Assembly: GCA_002364975.1 (NCBI GenBank)
Contig: DEYT01000132.1
Coordinates: forward strand, 685-21,125
DNA length: 20,441 nucleotides
Reading direction: 5' to 3'
From: Opitutia bacterium UBA3151
Lineage (GTDB): Bacteria > Verrucomicrobiota > Verrucomicrobiia > Opitutales > Seribacteraceae
In this document: one piece after another, positions 1 to 7,617 of the stretch
How positions within the stretch are numbered: position 1 is the stretch's first letter
How the letters are laid out: every line of letters begins with the position of its first letter
The notes under the pieces: generated by a model
What the model saw: only the letters and a program-made list of their open reading frames with translations
Database searches by the model: none
Told to the model about the DNA's origin: nothing
Position numbers and translations under genes: made by a program

Positions 1-108
1 ATTGATGAACTGGTTGAGAAACTCGACCGTGGCCTTCGTCGCCGTTCCCGTCTCCGCAGGGTCAAAAGAAAACAAGTCTCCTTACAAGACCTCCCGGACG
101 CCGCCTAA
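1..108 (+). CDS. 3' end of an unidentified protein (partial)
   Basis: Frame 1 is open from the window edge to a TAA at 106-108 and encodes 35 residues. The tail is very basic (an LRRRSRLRRVKRK stretch) and ends in QDLPDAA. A strong terminator begins 30 nt after the stop, which supports this as the true end of a gene on the plus strand. An overlapping ATG-initiated frame starting at base 2 runs on to 199, but it reads straight through the terminator hairpin, so I reject it. The tail is too short to assign a family. An Arg/Lys-rich end could contact nucleic acid, but that is only inference. Confidence 0.5.
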   Translation: MDELVEKLDRGLRRRSRLRRVKRKQVSLQDLPDAA

Positions 109-137
109 CTACTTTACCCCACAGTATACCCCACTGG

Positions 138-168
138 ACGCTTGGTTTTCGAACCGAGCGTTTTTTTT
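138..168 (+). terminator. Rho-independent terminator
   Basis: A 10-bp stem (138-147 pairing with 152-161, one G-T wobble) closes on a TTCG tetraloop and is followed by a run of eight T (161-168). It lies 30 nt after the stop of the partial gene at the left edge and insulates the thioredoxin gene from it. Confidence 0.88.
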
Positions 169-221
169 GGCTAAATTCCAGCGATTCGTAAGACAATAAA
201 TAAATAAATAATAAATATATT

Positions 222-257
222 TTGCATAAATATACATTTAGTGTAAATATTATGCAA
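222..257 (+). promoter_or_regulatory. AT-rich upstream region with a long inverted repeat and a -10-like element
   Basis: The octamer TTGCATAA (222-229) recurs as its exact reverse complement TTATGCAA (250-257), with 20 nt between the arms. Similarity continues inward imperfectly (TAT and ACA elements on both sides). TATTAT at 248-253 resembles a -10 box, but no good -35 box sits at 16-18 nt, so a regulator-assisted promoter is possible. The preceding 191-220 is a run of AATA/TAAA repeats. The gene downstream starts at 301 without a Shine-Dalgarno sequence. Confidence 0.4.
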
Positions 258-300
258 TCATTTACAGAACCTTTCATCAACCAAACCAACCCAAAGAACC

Positions 301-1413
301 ATGAGATTTATTTTCGAGTCGACCACGGTATTCACCCTACTTTTCTCTTTTCTCATAATGAACCAGAGTCATGCGGCTCTCCATCCTGAGATGCAGAAAC
401 TGATTCCCGGTAATTTAATCGATTTAAATGGTAATCAGGTATCAAACCAAAATCTCCAAGGTAAAATAATTGGATTGTATTTTTCCGCGGGTTGGTGTCC
501 GCCTTGCCGAAGCTTTAGTCCAGTACTCAAGGACTTCAGAAATCGAAATAAGGAAGAGTTTGAAGTGGTAATGGTCAGTGCTGACCGGAGTGGTGCAGAA
601 CAGCTCAAATACATGCAGGATATGAACATGGAATGGAGTGCCTTACCTCAAAACTCCACGGAATCATCCAATCTTTATGGCAAATATGGTGTCCGTGGCA
701 TACCAACATTAATTATTCTATCACCAAACGGAAAAACCATCTCCTCTGAAGGAAGGACGGAAGTCAATTACAACTCTGGCACCATTCTATCCAACTGGAA
801 GAATTCTCCTGTTTATGAAAAAGTGGACAACCCCACCCCTCCCGAAGGACAACAACCTTCCACTCCTGCTACTGGAACCAATGCAAATCCGAATCCATCC
901 TCAGCTCCCACTTTTACCCCTCCAGTTCGCACAGCCAGTACTTTGGATGAAGAAGTAAAATCACTTCGGGAAGAAAATGCCAAAAAAGACGCTTTGATCG
1001 CTGAACTTACCAAAAGAGCTGATGAATGTGAAAAACTGGCCATTGATTACAATGCCAGTTGTGCTGCAATTTCTCAGGACCTCATCGAGGCGGAAACGAA
1101 ATTGGCTTCCGCACTTGCCGACAACCAAGCCCTCGAAAAACAAGCTTCGGAATGCAAACAAATCAGCGATGCCTGCAGTATGGAAATCATTCAACTCCGG
1201 GAACAACTTCAACAATTTCAATCCCTCGCCAATGCTCCCTTCTTACGAGGCTGGATTTATTCCGACCTTCATGGATGGGTCTACACCGATGAAAACATTT
1301 TCCCCTATGTTTATCTGGAATCCACCTCCACTTGGTACTTTTATGAAGTCGGATCCAGTAGCCCAGCCCGGTATTTTAATTATTCCGATCAATCCTGGGA
1401 AGTATGGAAATAG
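301..1413 (+). CDS. Exported thioredoxin-fold protein with coiled coil and W-Y-rich C-terminal domain
   Basis: The 370-residue product begins with a signal peptide (about residues 1-25, ending SHA-A), so it should act outside the cytoplasm. Residues 30-170 form a TlpA/nucleoredoxin-like thioredoxin domain with the active site WCPPC at 65-69 and the cis-proline loop GIPT at 133-136, the hallmarks of a thiol-disulfide oxidoreductase. A Pro/Thr/Ser/Asn-rich linker follows (178-212), then a charged predicted coiled coil (213-310) with four cysteines (243, 254, 285, 292). The last 55 residues are aromatic, with repeated GWIY, GWVYT, YVYLE and WYFYE motifs. I associate this tail with exported proteins of Opitutae, from memory only. 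The gene stands alone between terminators. The start is the first ATG that gives a signal peptide; no Shine-Dalgarno sequence is visible. The redox assignment is firm, the substrate unknown. Confidence 0.88.
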   Translation: MRFIFESTTVFTLLFSFLIMNQSHAALHPEMQKLIPGNLIDLNGNQVSNQNLQGKIIGLYFSAGWCPPCRSFSPVLKDFRNRNKEEFEVVMVSADRSGAEQLKYMQDMNMEWSALPQNSTESSNLYGKYGVRGIPTLIILSPNGKTISSEGRTEVNYNSGTILSNWKNSPVYEKVDNPTPPEGQQPSTPATGTNANPNPSSAPTFTPPVRTASTLDEEVKSLREENAKKDALIAELTKRADECEKLAIDYNASCAAISQDLIEAETKLASALADNQALEKQASECKQISDACSMEIIQLREQLQQFQSLANAPFLRGWIYSDLHGWVYTDENIFPYVYLESTSTWYFYEVGSSSPARYFNYSDQSWEVWK

Positions 1414-1495
1414 GTCAAATTAGGATCAAAATTTGCTAGATTACCTTTTAGGTCTAATCCAGATTTAGAACTTTTTACCCCAAGGCTTCCCATTT

Positions 1496-1534
1496 TGCTT
1501 CTTGCCACTGGTGGGCAAGAAGCATTATTTTTCT
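1496..1534 (+). terminator. Rho-independent terminator
   Basis: A perfect 11-bp stem (1496-1506 with 1514-1524) with a 7-nt loop is followed by TTATTTTTCT. It lies about 80 nt after the thioredoxin-fold gene and would end its transcript. Confidence 0.8.
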
Positions 1535-1795
1535 AATCGAGAGCCTTTTTCGCGTTATTTACGCACTTTCCTGCTTCTTTCGCTTTATCCTGCAGGCTAA
1601 TTCCTCCATTCCTTACTCTGGAAAGCTTTCCATAGAGGGTGAAAATTTCAATCAACCAGACATCCCCTGAATGATGGCGTCATCAAGGATCTGGATGCGA
1701 CCCGCTCATTTTGTCCTATCTTTGTGAAAAGATTGATCCTCAGAATAAGTTCCGCCGGGGAATTGCAGGCCCTGTACAACTTGGGGCAGTAAAAC
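1535..1795. other. Intergenic stretch, no supported gene
   Basis: Together with 1414-1495 and the terminator this makes a 382-bp gap between the thioredoxin-fold gene and the convergent coaC. A plus-strand frame is open from 1643 to a TAA at 1790-1792 (49 codons) but has no ATG and matches nothing I recognise. On the minus strand a frame overlapping coaC is also open. No coaB, RNA gene or terminator for coaC is visible. It could hold a decayed gene fragment, which I cannot demonstrate. Confidence 0.4.
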
Positions 1796-2365
1796 CTAAG
1801 ACTGATGGGTAAGGACCCGCTTAACGATCTCATCAACCGGTGCCAATTTCCCGATTCCTTCGTAGCCACAGGCGAGTTCCCCGACCACTGGTTCGATGAT
1901 TTCCACTCCCCTGCTCTTTAAAGTTTCCAGATTCTTTTGCACCGCTAAATGCTCATACATTTTTCCATTCATTGCCGGAGCGAGCAGAACCGGTGCCTTG
2001 GTCGCCAAATAAATCGCACCCAATAAATCAGGGGCCAAGCCGTTGGCATAGTTACCCACTTGTTGAGCGGTGGCGGGGGCGACCAGAAAGAGATCGACCT
2101 TGTCCGCAAGTTCTATATGTCCCGGTTGCCAGCCTTCTTCCTTCCAAAAAGAAGAAAGGACTGGATTTCGGGAAAGTGTACCAAGGGTAAGAGCAGAAAT
2201 GAACTGGGTGGCGGATTCCGTCATTACCGCATGGACATCCGCCCCAGCTTTCCGCAATTCGCTGGTTAAATCTGCCGCCTTGTAAGCAGCGATCGATCCG
2301 GAAACGCCAAGAGCAATGGTCTTGCCCGCAAGTGGACCGGATGAAGATGGGGTGGATTCCGTCAT
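1796..2365 (-). CDS. coaC: Phosphopantothenoylcysteine decarboxylase, stand-alone CoaC-type flavoprotein
   Basis: The 189-residue protein covers only the decarboxylase half of bifunctional CoaBC. It would convert 4'-phosphopantothenoyl-L-cysteine to 4'-phosphopantetheine with FMN, in coenzyme A synthesis. Visible family marks are GVSGSIAAYK (20-29), the FMN-contacting start; catalytic His83 in PGHIELA; PAMN at 130-133; and the substrate-clamp segment GELACGYEGIGKL (162-173) with Cys166. These match the His, Asn and Cys residues known to be essential in E. coli CoaBC. The CoaB synthetase domain (about 200 further residues) is absent, the protein ends cleanly at a TAG, and nothing resembling CoaB follows, so the ligase must lie elsewhere. 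It is divergent from leuA across 95 bp. The ATG at 2365 gives a Ser/Pro-rich lead of about 10 residues before the domain; no Shine-Dalgarno sequence is seen. Confidence 0.9.
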   Translation of the reverse strand: MTESTPSSSGPLAGKTIALGVSGSIAAYKAADLTSELRKAGADVHAVMTESATQFISALTLGTLSRNPVLSSFWKEEGWQPGHIELADKVDLFLVAPATAQQVGNYANGLAPDLLGAIYLATKAPVLLAPAMNGKMYEHLAVQKNLETLKSRGVEIIEPVVGELACGYEGIGKLAPVDEIVKRVLTHQS

Positions 2366-2403
2366 GGATGAAGAAATTAATAATAGATTTTAAGAGAAAC
2401 AGC

Positions 2404-2441
2404 AACCCAAGGGTTTCCGCTTTTCATACCCTGATGAAAAG
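2404..2441 (+). promoter_or_regulatory. Two inverted repeats in the coaC/leuA divergent region
   Basis: AACCC-AA-GGGTT (2404-2415) and a perfect 8-bp repeat CTTTTCAT-(6 nt)-ATGAAAAG (2420-2427 and 2434-2441) lie just before the leuA start. The second could fold in the leuA leader or be an operator. No leucine-rich leader peptide, T-box or T tract is present, so classical attenuation is not supported. Confidence 0.35.
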
Positions 2442-2460
2442 AGTAAGATGACAATCTTTT

Positions 2461-4134
2461 ATGCAAAAGAGCCCAATAACCAAGTACCAATCATGGGGAA
2501 CGATTGATTTACCCGACCGGCAATGGCCCGGTCGGTCCATTGATCGTGTCCCTTATTGGTGCAGTGTGGACTTGCGGGACGGAAATCAGGCCCTTCCGAT
2601 TCCCATGGGGGTGAAGGAGAAACTGGAACTCTTCCAACTTCTCTGCGACATTGGATTCAAACAGATCGAGATCGGATTCCCCTCCGCAGCTCAGACTGAA
2701 TTTGATTTTGCCCGAAAATTAATCGATGGCGAATTTGTACCGGATGGAGTCGCCCTGCAGGTCTTGACCCAGGCACGGGAACACCTGATCAAGCGAAGTT
2801 TCGAGAGCCTACAGGGTGCCCAGAAAGCGATTGTACACCTTTACAATTCCACCTCTCCCCTGCAGAGACGGGTGACATTTGGAATGAGTAAGGAGGAGAT
2901 CAAAAACATTGCGGTGGAAGGCGTACGCCTGGTCAAAAAGCTTTTACCCGAACTTCCCGACACCGAGGTACAATTGGAATATTCACCCGAGAGCTTTTCC
3001 GATACTGAAGTGGATTATGCACTGGAGGTGTGCGAAGCGGTAATGGAAGTGTGGGAACCGACCGAGAAAAATCCGATCATTTTAAACCTTCCCGCCACCG
3101 TTGAGCTCTTCACCCCGAATGTGCATGCCGATCAGATCGAATGGTTCTGCCGAAACATGCAGGAGCGAAACAAAGCGGTGATCAGCTTGCATACTCACAA
3201 CGACCGGGGAACCGGTACTGCAGCCACCGAGCTGGGGCTCTTGGCTGGAGCTGACCGGGTGGAGGGTACCCTGTTTGGCAATGGGGAGCGTACCGGGAAC
3301 CTTGACATCGTGACGGTTGCCTTGAACATGTATGCGCAGGGGCTGTATCCAAATTTGAATTTTGAAAACCTCGATCAGATCCGAGAAGTTTATGAGCGGA
3401 CCACTGGAATGACGGTGCATGACCGCCATCCCTATGGGGGAGATCTGGTATTCACCGCTTTTTCCGGATCCCATCAGGATGCGATCAAAAAAGGAATGGA
3501 CCTGCGCGAAAAAGAGGGGGATTCAGATGATACCCATTGGCAGGTACCCTACCTTTCGATTGACCCCCGTGATATTGGCAGAACCTATGAGGAAATCATC
3601 CGGATTAATAGCCAAAGTGGAAAAGGTGGGGTTGCTTATGTATTGTCCCGTGAGTTTGGACTCGATCTGCCCAAGGCGATGCATCCGGAAGTGGGAAGTT
3701 TGGTAAATGAAAAAGCAGATTCTGAATCCCGGGAACTTGCGGCCGATGAAATCTATGCCACTTTCAAGGAAGAATACCTGGAAAAGAACAGTCCCCTGGA
3801 ATTGATTTCTTATGATACCAGTAAGGAAGCGGGAAAGGAAGAAATCTCCTGCACCGCATCCATTCGCCTGAATGGAGAGCAGAAAGGGGTCAGCGGTCAG
3901 GGAAATGGACCAATTAATGCCTTTGTAAATGCCTTGGAGCGGGAGGGATTAAAAGATTTTAAGTTGGTCGACTATCGTCAGCATTCGATTGGGGGAGGCT
4001 CAGCCACCGAGTCGGCTGCTTTCGTACAATTGCAGACCAAGGTGGGCCGGGTTGCCTATGGATGCGGGATCAATTCGAGCATTGAAAAGAGTGGGCTGCT
4101 CGCTCTGGTTAGTGCCTACAACCGAACGAGGTAG
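2461..4134 (+). CDS. leuA: 2-isopropylmalate synthase, long (LeuA2-like) form
   Basis: The 557-residue enzyme condenses 2-oxoisovalerate with acetyl-CoA to 2-isopropylmalate, the committed step of leucine synthesis, in the cytoplasm. The TIM-barrel catalytic domain (about 25-330) shows DLRDGNQAL (37-45), with the metal-binding Asp and catalytic Arg, then HTHNDRGTG with metal-ligand His244 and His246, and GNGERTGN (273-280). A linker and C-terminal regulatory domain follow, with GQGNGPINAFVNALE, typical of the leucine-feedback domain; the final part has the GGGSATESAAFVQLQ stretch. The N-terminal PDRQWPGRSIDRVPYWCSVDLRDG arrangement and length fit the long form known from actinobacteria rather than the roughly 520-residue E. 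coli type. The start ATG has no visible Shine-Dalgarno sequence. The gene is followed after 2 nt by recD2. No other leu gene is in the window. Confidence 0.95.
   Translation: MQKSPITKYQSWGTIDLPDRQWPGRSIDRVPYWCSVDLRDGNQALPIPMGVKEKLELFQLLCDIGFKQIEIGFPSAAQTEFDFARKLIDGEFVPDGVALQVLTQAREHLIKRSFESLQGAQKAIVHLYNSTSPLQRRVTFGMSKEEIKNIAVEGVRLVKKLLPELPDTEVQLEYSPESFSDTEVDYALEVCEAVMEVWEPTEKNPIILNLPATVELFTPNVHADQIEWFCRNMQERNKAVISLHTHNDRGTGTAATELGLLAGADRVEGTLFGNGERTGNLDIVTVALNMYAQGLYPNLNFENLDQIREVYERTTGMTVHDRHPYGGDLVFTAFSGSHQDAIKKGMDLREKEGDSDDTHWQVPYLSIDPRDIGRTYEEIIRINSQSGKGGVAYVLSREFGLDLPKAMHPEVGSLVNEKADSESRELAADEIYATFKEEYLEKNSPLELISYDTSKEAGKEEISCTASIRLNGEQKGVSGQGNGPINAFVNALEREGLKDFKLVDYRQHSIGGGSATESAAFVQLQTKVGRVAYGCGINSSIEKSGLLALVSAYNRTR
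4128..4131 (+). promoter_or_regulatory. Shine-Dalgarno GAGG inside the end of leuA, for the recD2 TTG start
   Basis: GAGG lies in the last codons of leuA, 5 nt before the TTG at 4137. It supports a TTG start and translational coupling; no ATG occurs before the first conserved RecD2 residues. Confidence 0.55.
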
Positions 4135-4136
4135 CC

Positions 4137-6353
4137 TTGTCCGGAAGCAAACCGAATTCCTCTGCCAACAGCCTCGAAGGGGTCCTCGAGCGAATTACTT
4201 TTTATAATGAGGAAAATGGATTCCTGATCGGAAAGTTAAAGGGGGGAGACAAGACTGCGGAGATTGCAGTCGTCGGGAAAGCCCCCAAAGTCCAGTGTGG
4301 GGAGACTTTGGTACTCCTCGGAAAATGGGTAAATCATCCGAAGCACGGTCGACAATTTTCCTTTGATTCATTTGAGAGCAAATTACCCGCTTCTGCCTAT
4401 GGGATTCGAAAATACCTGGCCAGTGGATTAATTCATGGAATTGGCAAGACTTATGCCAATAAAATTGTGGATAAATTTGGGGCCGATACATTAAAAGTAA
4501 TTTCCGAAGAATCCGGTCGATTACGGGAAGTGGAAGGTATTGGAAAAAAGAGAATAAAAAGTATTCGGGAAGCATGGGAAGAACAGAAAGCGGTGCGGGA
4601 GGTGATGATGTTTCTTCAAACTTATGGCGTCACTGATGCCCTCTGCCTGCGTCTGGTTCGAAAATATGGAAATTCTGCCAAGACGATTTTGGAAACCGAT
4701 CCCTACCGCATCATCCGGGAGATTAAGGGAATCGGGTTTAAGACCGCAGATAAGATTGCCCTCAACCTTGGGCTTTCCAATAACGGGCCCGAACGGATTG
4801 AGGCAGGCATCCTCCATACCGTACAGGAAGCGGAAGATCAGGGACATAATCATGTGGAGCGGAGAGAGTTGGTGATTCAGGCAGCCAACTTATTGGAAAC
4901 CGATTCCAATGAGGTTGATAAAAGAATTGATGTACTCCATGAAGGTGAGGACTTAGTACCTTCGACGACTGACTGGGTCCAACTACCCACTTCTGCAAGG
5001 GCCGAACTGACCCTAGCACGTTGCCTGACCCATTTAATGCGCACCCGCTCGTCTCTTCCGCCAATTCAGGTGGAAAAAGCAATCGTTTGGGCCCAGGATA
5101 AGGCTGGCTTTGGCTTTGCCGATGCCCAGATGGAAGGGATCAGGCAGGCCTTACTCTCCAAGGTTTCCATTTTAACCGGTGGTCCGGGTACGGGAAAGAC
5201 TACGATTCTTCGGGCCCTTGTTTCCATTCTAAAGGCAAAAAAGGCAAAGGTGATGCTGGCCGCACCTACCGGTCGGGCAGCCCGAAGGATGGCGGAAAGT
5301 GCTTCCCATTTTGCCCAAACCGTTCATCGCTTGCTGAAATTCGACCCCAGTCACGGGGGATTCACCATGAATGAACAAACTCCCTTGTCTTGTGACTTTT
5401 TAATTATGGACGAGGCCAGTATGCTTGATCTTCGCCTTGCTGCTGCCCTGATTCGTTCGATTCCAGCCCAGGCCCATCTGGTTTTGGTTGGCGATGCCGA
5501 TCAATTGCCCTCAGTGGGCTCGGGAAATGTTCTGAAGGATCTAATTGATTCCAAACTCCTCACCGTGACCCAGCTCGAAGTTACCTTCCGGCAGGCAGAG
5601 GATAGTGGAATTGTGAGGTTAGCTCATGGCATACTGGATGGTAGAACCGGCCCTCCTTCTCCTCTTGATGATCCACAAGCAATCAATCCCCGACACGATG
5701 TACATTTTATACGGGCAAATTCACCTGAGGAATGTGTCGCCCATGTCACCCTGCTCTGCCGCGAGATTTTGCCCCGTAAATTCTCCCTCAATGTACGGGC
5801 CGATGTTCAAATCCTGGCCCCTTTGCACCGGGGAATTGGAGGGATTGGAAATTTGAATGATCAAATTCGGGATGCGATCAATCCAACCGGGGCTACTCAG
5901 GTAATGGGTCCCTTTCTCTTTCGCGAAGGAGATAAGGTGATTCAGACTCGAAATAATTATGACAAGGATGTGTTTAATGGAGACATGGGAATTGTGGATG
6001 CGGTCGATACCCTAAACGGAAAGGTGGACATCCTTTTTGATGACCGCCGAATTACCTACGAAAGAATGGAAGTTACCGACCTCCAACCTGCTTATGCAAT
6101 TTCGGTGCACAAGAGCCAGGGGAGTGAATATCCCGTGGTCATTTTCCCCCTGCTCAAGCAGCACTTCATGATGCTTCAGAGAAACCTGGTCTATACGGGC
6201 CTGACCCGGGCAAAGAAGAAGGTTATCTTCGTTGGGGATCCGGCTGCTTATGCCATGGCGATTCGAAACGACAAGACTTTGGAACGCCAGACTGATCTCA
6301 TTCGAAAGCTCAAGGAATGTATGGCTTCCGATCCGCAGAAAAAACTTCTTTGA
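4137..6353 (+). CDS. recD2: RecD2-type SF1B ATP-dependent DNA helicase
   Basis: This 738-residue protein has the full RecD2 layout and length (known members about 700-800). An N-terminal OB-like domain starts with LEGVLERITFYNEENGF. It is followed by three helix-hairpin-helix motifs (IHGIGK near 100, VEGIGKKR near 131, IKGIGFKTAD near 196). Then come the RecA-like motor with Walker A GGPGTGKTT (348-356) and Walker B LIMDEAS with Asp425-Glu426, and the C-terminal helicase motif ISVHKSQGSEYPVVIFPL with LVYTGLTRAKKKV. RecD2 unwinds DNA 5' to 3' and acts in repair and replication-fork maintenance without RecBC; no recB or recC is present here. The TTG start lies 2 nt after the leuA stop. The gene ends 8 nt before the convergent DoxX-like gene, with no terminator between. 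Confidence 0.94.
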   Translation: MSGSKPNSSANSLEGVLERITFYNEENGFLIGKLKGGDKTAEIAVVGKAPKVQCGETLVLLGKWVNHPKHGRQFSFDSFESKLPASAYGIRKYLASGLIHGIGKTYANKIVDKFGADTLKVISEESGRLREVEGIGKKRIKSIREAWEEQKAVREVMMFLQTYGVTDALCLRLVRKYGNSAKTILETDPYRIIREIKGIGFKTADKIALNLGLSNNGPERIEAGILHTVQEAEDQGHNHVERRELVIQAANLLETDSNEVDKRIDVLHEGEDLVPSTTDWVQLPTSARAELTLARCLTHLMRTRSSLPPIQVEKAIVWAQDKAGFGFADAQMEGIRQALLSKVSILTGGPGTGKTTILRALVSILKAKKAKVMLAAPTGRAARRMAESASHFAQTVHRLLKFDPSHGGFTMNEQTPLSCDFLIMDEASMLDLRLAAALIRSIPAQAHLVLVGDADQLPSVGSGNVLKDLIDSKLLTVTQLEVTFRQAEDSGIVRLAHGILDGRTGPPSPLDDPQAINPRHDVHFIRANSPEECVAHVTLLCREILPRKFSLNVRADVQILAPLHRGIGGIGNLNDQIRDAINPTGATQVMGPFLFREGDKVIQTRNNYDKDVFNGDMGIVDAVDTLNGKVDILFDDRRITYERMEVTDLQPAYAISVHKSQGSEYPVVIFPLLKQHFMMLQRNLVYTGLTRAKKKVIFVGDPAAYAMAIRNDKTLERQTDLIRKLKECMASDPQKKLL

Positions 6354-6361
6354 CAAATTTC

Positions 6362-6751
6362 CTAATCCAGAATCAAAAAGATATTAAAGGATAAAATTAG
6401 ATAAGCAGGCAGGGCTTTTATCAGAGGGTCCTTTAACCTCTTCAGATGTGCCATGACCGCGATAAACATAATGATAGTAAGGGCAATCGCTACGGGCTTT
6501 ACGACGATCGGGAAAAAGTAGCCGAAGAGTAAGCAAACCGCTAAGCTTAGTTTGACCACACGGGTAACGGGTAAGACCCAGCCCGGGAATCCATACACCG
6601 CAAATTCTTCCTTCATATTTCGGGCATTTCCGGCACGAAATTTCGAGGGGCGATTGTAACCGATTGTCCAGGCGTAAATAATACCGAGTGAAATTGCACC
6701 TTTAAACACGAAGGCGGCAAGCAAATCCATCGGATCAGGATTAGGATACAT
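6362..6751 (-). CDS. DoxX-like small membrane protein
   Basis: This is a 129-residue protein with four predicted transmembrane helices (about 10-27, 57-80, 86-103 and 113-128). The layout and the YGFPGWVLPVTRVVKLSLAVCLLFGYF region resemble the DoxX-like family of four-helix membrane proteins. Members occur widely as subunits or uncharacterised inner-membrane proteins, so no reaction can be assigned. It is convergent with recD2 at an 8-nt gap. The ATG at 6751 has no Shine-Dalgarno sequence. The next minus-strand gene lies about 100 bp upstream, so co-transcription is possible but a weak hairpin intervenes. Confidence 0.75.
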   Translation of the reverse strand: MYPNPDPMDLLAAFVFKGAISLGIIYAWTIGYNRPSKFRAGNARNMKEEFAVYGFPGWVLPVTRVVKLSLAVCLLFGYFFPIVVKPVAIALTIIMFIAVMAHLKRLKDPLIKALPAYLILSFNIFLILD

Positions 6752-6794
6752 AAGATACGTAAAAAACCTTGGAAGAATAAGGAAAATGGGCCAA

Positions 6795-6824
6795 GAATCG
6801 AAAGCCTTTAATCATAACAAGGCT
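6795..6824 (-). terminator. Possible weak terminator after the small membrane gene
   Basis: A 6-bp stem (AGCCTT at 6803-6808 with AAGGCT at 6819-6824) with a 10-nt loop lies about 30 nt after the minus-strand stop at 6853. The following tract is only moderately T-rich, so the call is weak. Confidence 0.3.
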
Positions 6825-6852
6825 ACTAGATTCGAAAAACCAGCATCAATAA

Positions 6853-7077
6853 TCAGTAGGTTCTCACTAGATCAATGAACCACACTATCATGTAGATAAA
6901 AGAATAGAAAGCACCGACTACAAAAAGAAAAATAATACCCCTTGCTACATTCGTATTAACCTTTGTACCTTCAAGAAACTTGGGTTGTTTTTCCATCGAT
7001 CCCACCATTACGATTAAAAAAACTACAATTGCGAAAATTGGCATTGTAATCATGAACCAGTCAAAGTCAGAATTCAT
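6853..7077 (-). CDS. Small two-helix membrane protein, unknown
   Basis: Starting at the ATG at 7077 gives 74 residues with two hydrophobic segments (about 8-26 and 46-70) separated by a short charged loop (MEKQPKFLEGTKVNTNVARG). The reading frame extends upstream to a GTG at 7155, but those 26 added residues are soluble and would sit before the first helix, so I prefer the ATG. I recognise no family. Its 5' side faces the carbohydrate operon across 132 bp, so the two may share a divergent regulatory region. Confidence 0.6.
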   Translation of the reverse strand: MNSDFDWFMITMPIFAIVVFLIVMVGSMEKQPKFLEGTKVNTNVARGIIFLFVVGAFYSFIYMIVWFIDLVRTY

Positions 7078-7162
7078 AAGGTATATTTTGTTAAGGATTC
7101 TGAGCAAGTCAAGAAAGGGATGGTTGATTTCCTCAGGATTCTTAAAAAAAATCACTAAAAAT

Positions 7163-7173
7163 CAGAAATTCTG
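7163..7173. promoter_or_regulatory. Short palindrome in the divergent region before the carbohydrate operon
   Basis: CAGAA-A-TTCTG is a perfect 5-bp inverted repeat, 37 nt before the first operon gene and 86 nt from the divergent start. It is a possible operator half-site arrangement. It is short enough to occur by chance. Confidence 0.2.
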
Positions 7174-7209
7174 GTTGTATTTAAAAATTCCTTCTGAATT
7201 TTCATCACT

Positions 7210-7605
7210 ATGGTTCCTTACAAAAAAAATCTTCCTTGTTTTTTCTTCTCTTTCTTTGTGCTAATCTGTGATATGCACTCTTCGAGTAATGCCAAAGAGA
7301 ATAATGCCCTGATCCGTCATGTAGTCTGCTTTAAATTTAAGCAGGATGCTTCTAGCAACCAGATTGAGAAGGTCGAAACAGAATTCGGAGCCCTCAAAAA
7401 TAAGATCCCCGGTATTCTCTCCCTGGAATGGGGCCTCAATAACAGCCCTGAGAATTTAAACAAAGAATTCACCCACTGCTTCATCGTCAGTTTTGTCGAC
7501 GAAAAGGCCAGGCAAACTTATCTGCCCCATCCGGATCATAAAGCTTTTATAAAAATCCTTAAACCTATCTTAGATGATGTATTTGTCATCGATTTCACTC
7601 CCTAA
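7210..7605 (+). CDS. Exported Dabb (stress-responsive A/B barrel) domain protein
   Basis: The 131-residue product has an N-terminal signal peptide (basic KK, then a hydrophobic FFFSFFVLIC core; likely cleavage after SNA near residue 28). It is followed by one Dabb domain (about 35-129) starting LIRHVVCFKFK, with IPGILSLEWGLNNSPE and the HPDHKAF motif typical of the family. Dabb proteins are small dimeric alpha-beta barrels. Some in plants bind small molecules or act as cyclases, but bacterial secreted ones found beside carbohydrate genes are uncharacterised. It is the first gene of a tight operon, 12 nt before the esterase. A later ATG at 7273 would remove the signal peptide, so I prefer 7210. 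No Shine-Dalgarno sequence is visible. Confidence 0.82.
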   Translation: MVPYKKNLPCFFFSFFVLICDMHSSSNAKENNALIRHVVCFKFKQDASSNQIEKVETEFGALKNKIPGILSLEWGLNNSPENLNKEFTHCFIVSFVDEKARQTYLPHPDHKAFIKILKPILDDVFVIDFTP

Positions 7606-7617
7606 AAATTGCTTCCC

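Noticed and set aside
2..199. 65-residue frame at the left edge
   Set aside because: It reads through the terminator hairpin at 138-168; the frame ending at 106-108 fits better.
195..215. AATA/TAAA tandem-like repeats
   Set aside because: Short, imperfect and simply AT-rich upstream DNA; not a CRISPR or iteron array.
1643..1792. Open plus-strand frame possibly a decayed gene
   Set aside because: No start codon, no recognisable motif, only 49 codons.
7078..7155. GTG-started extension of the small membrane protein
   Set aside because: Adds soluble residues before the first helix; ATG 7077 is preferred.
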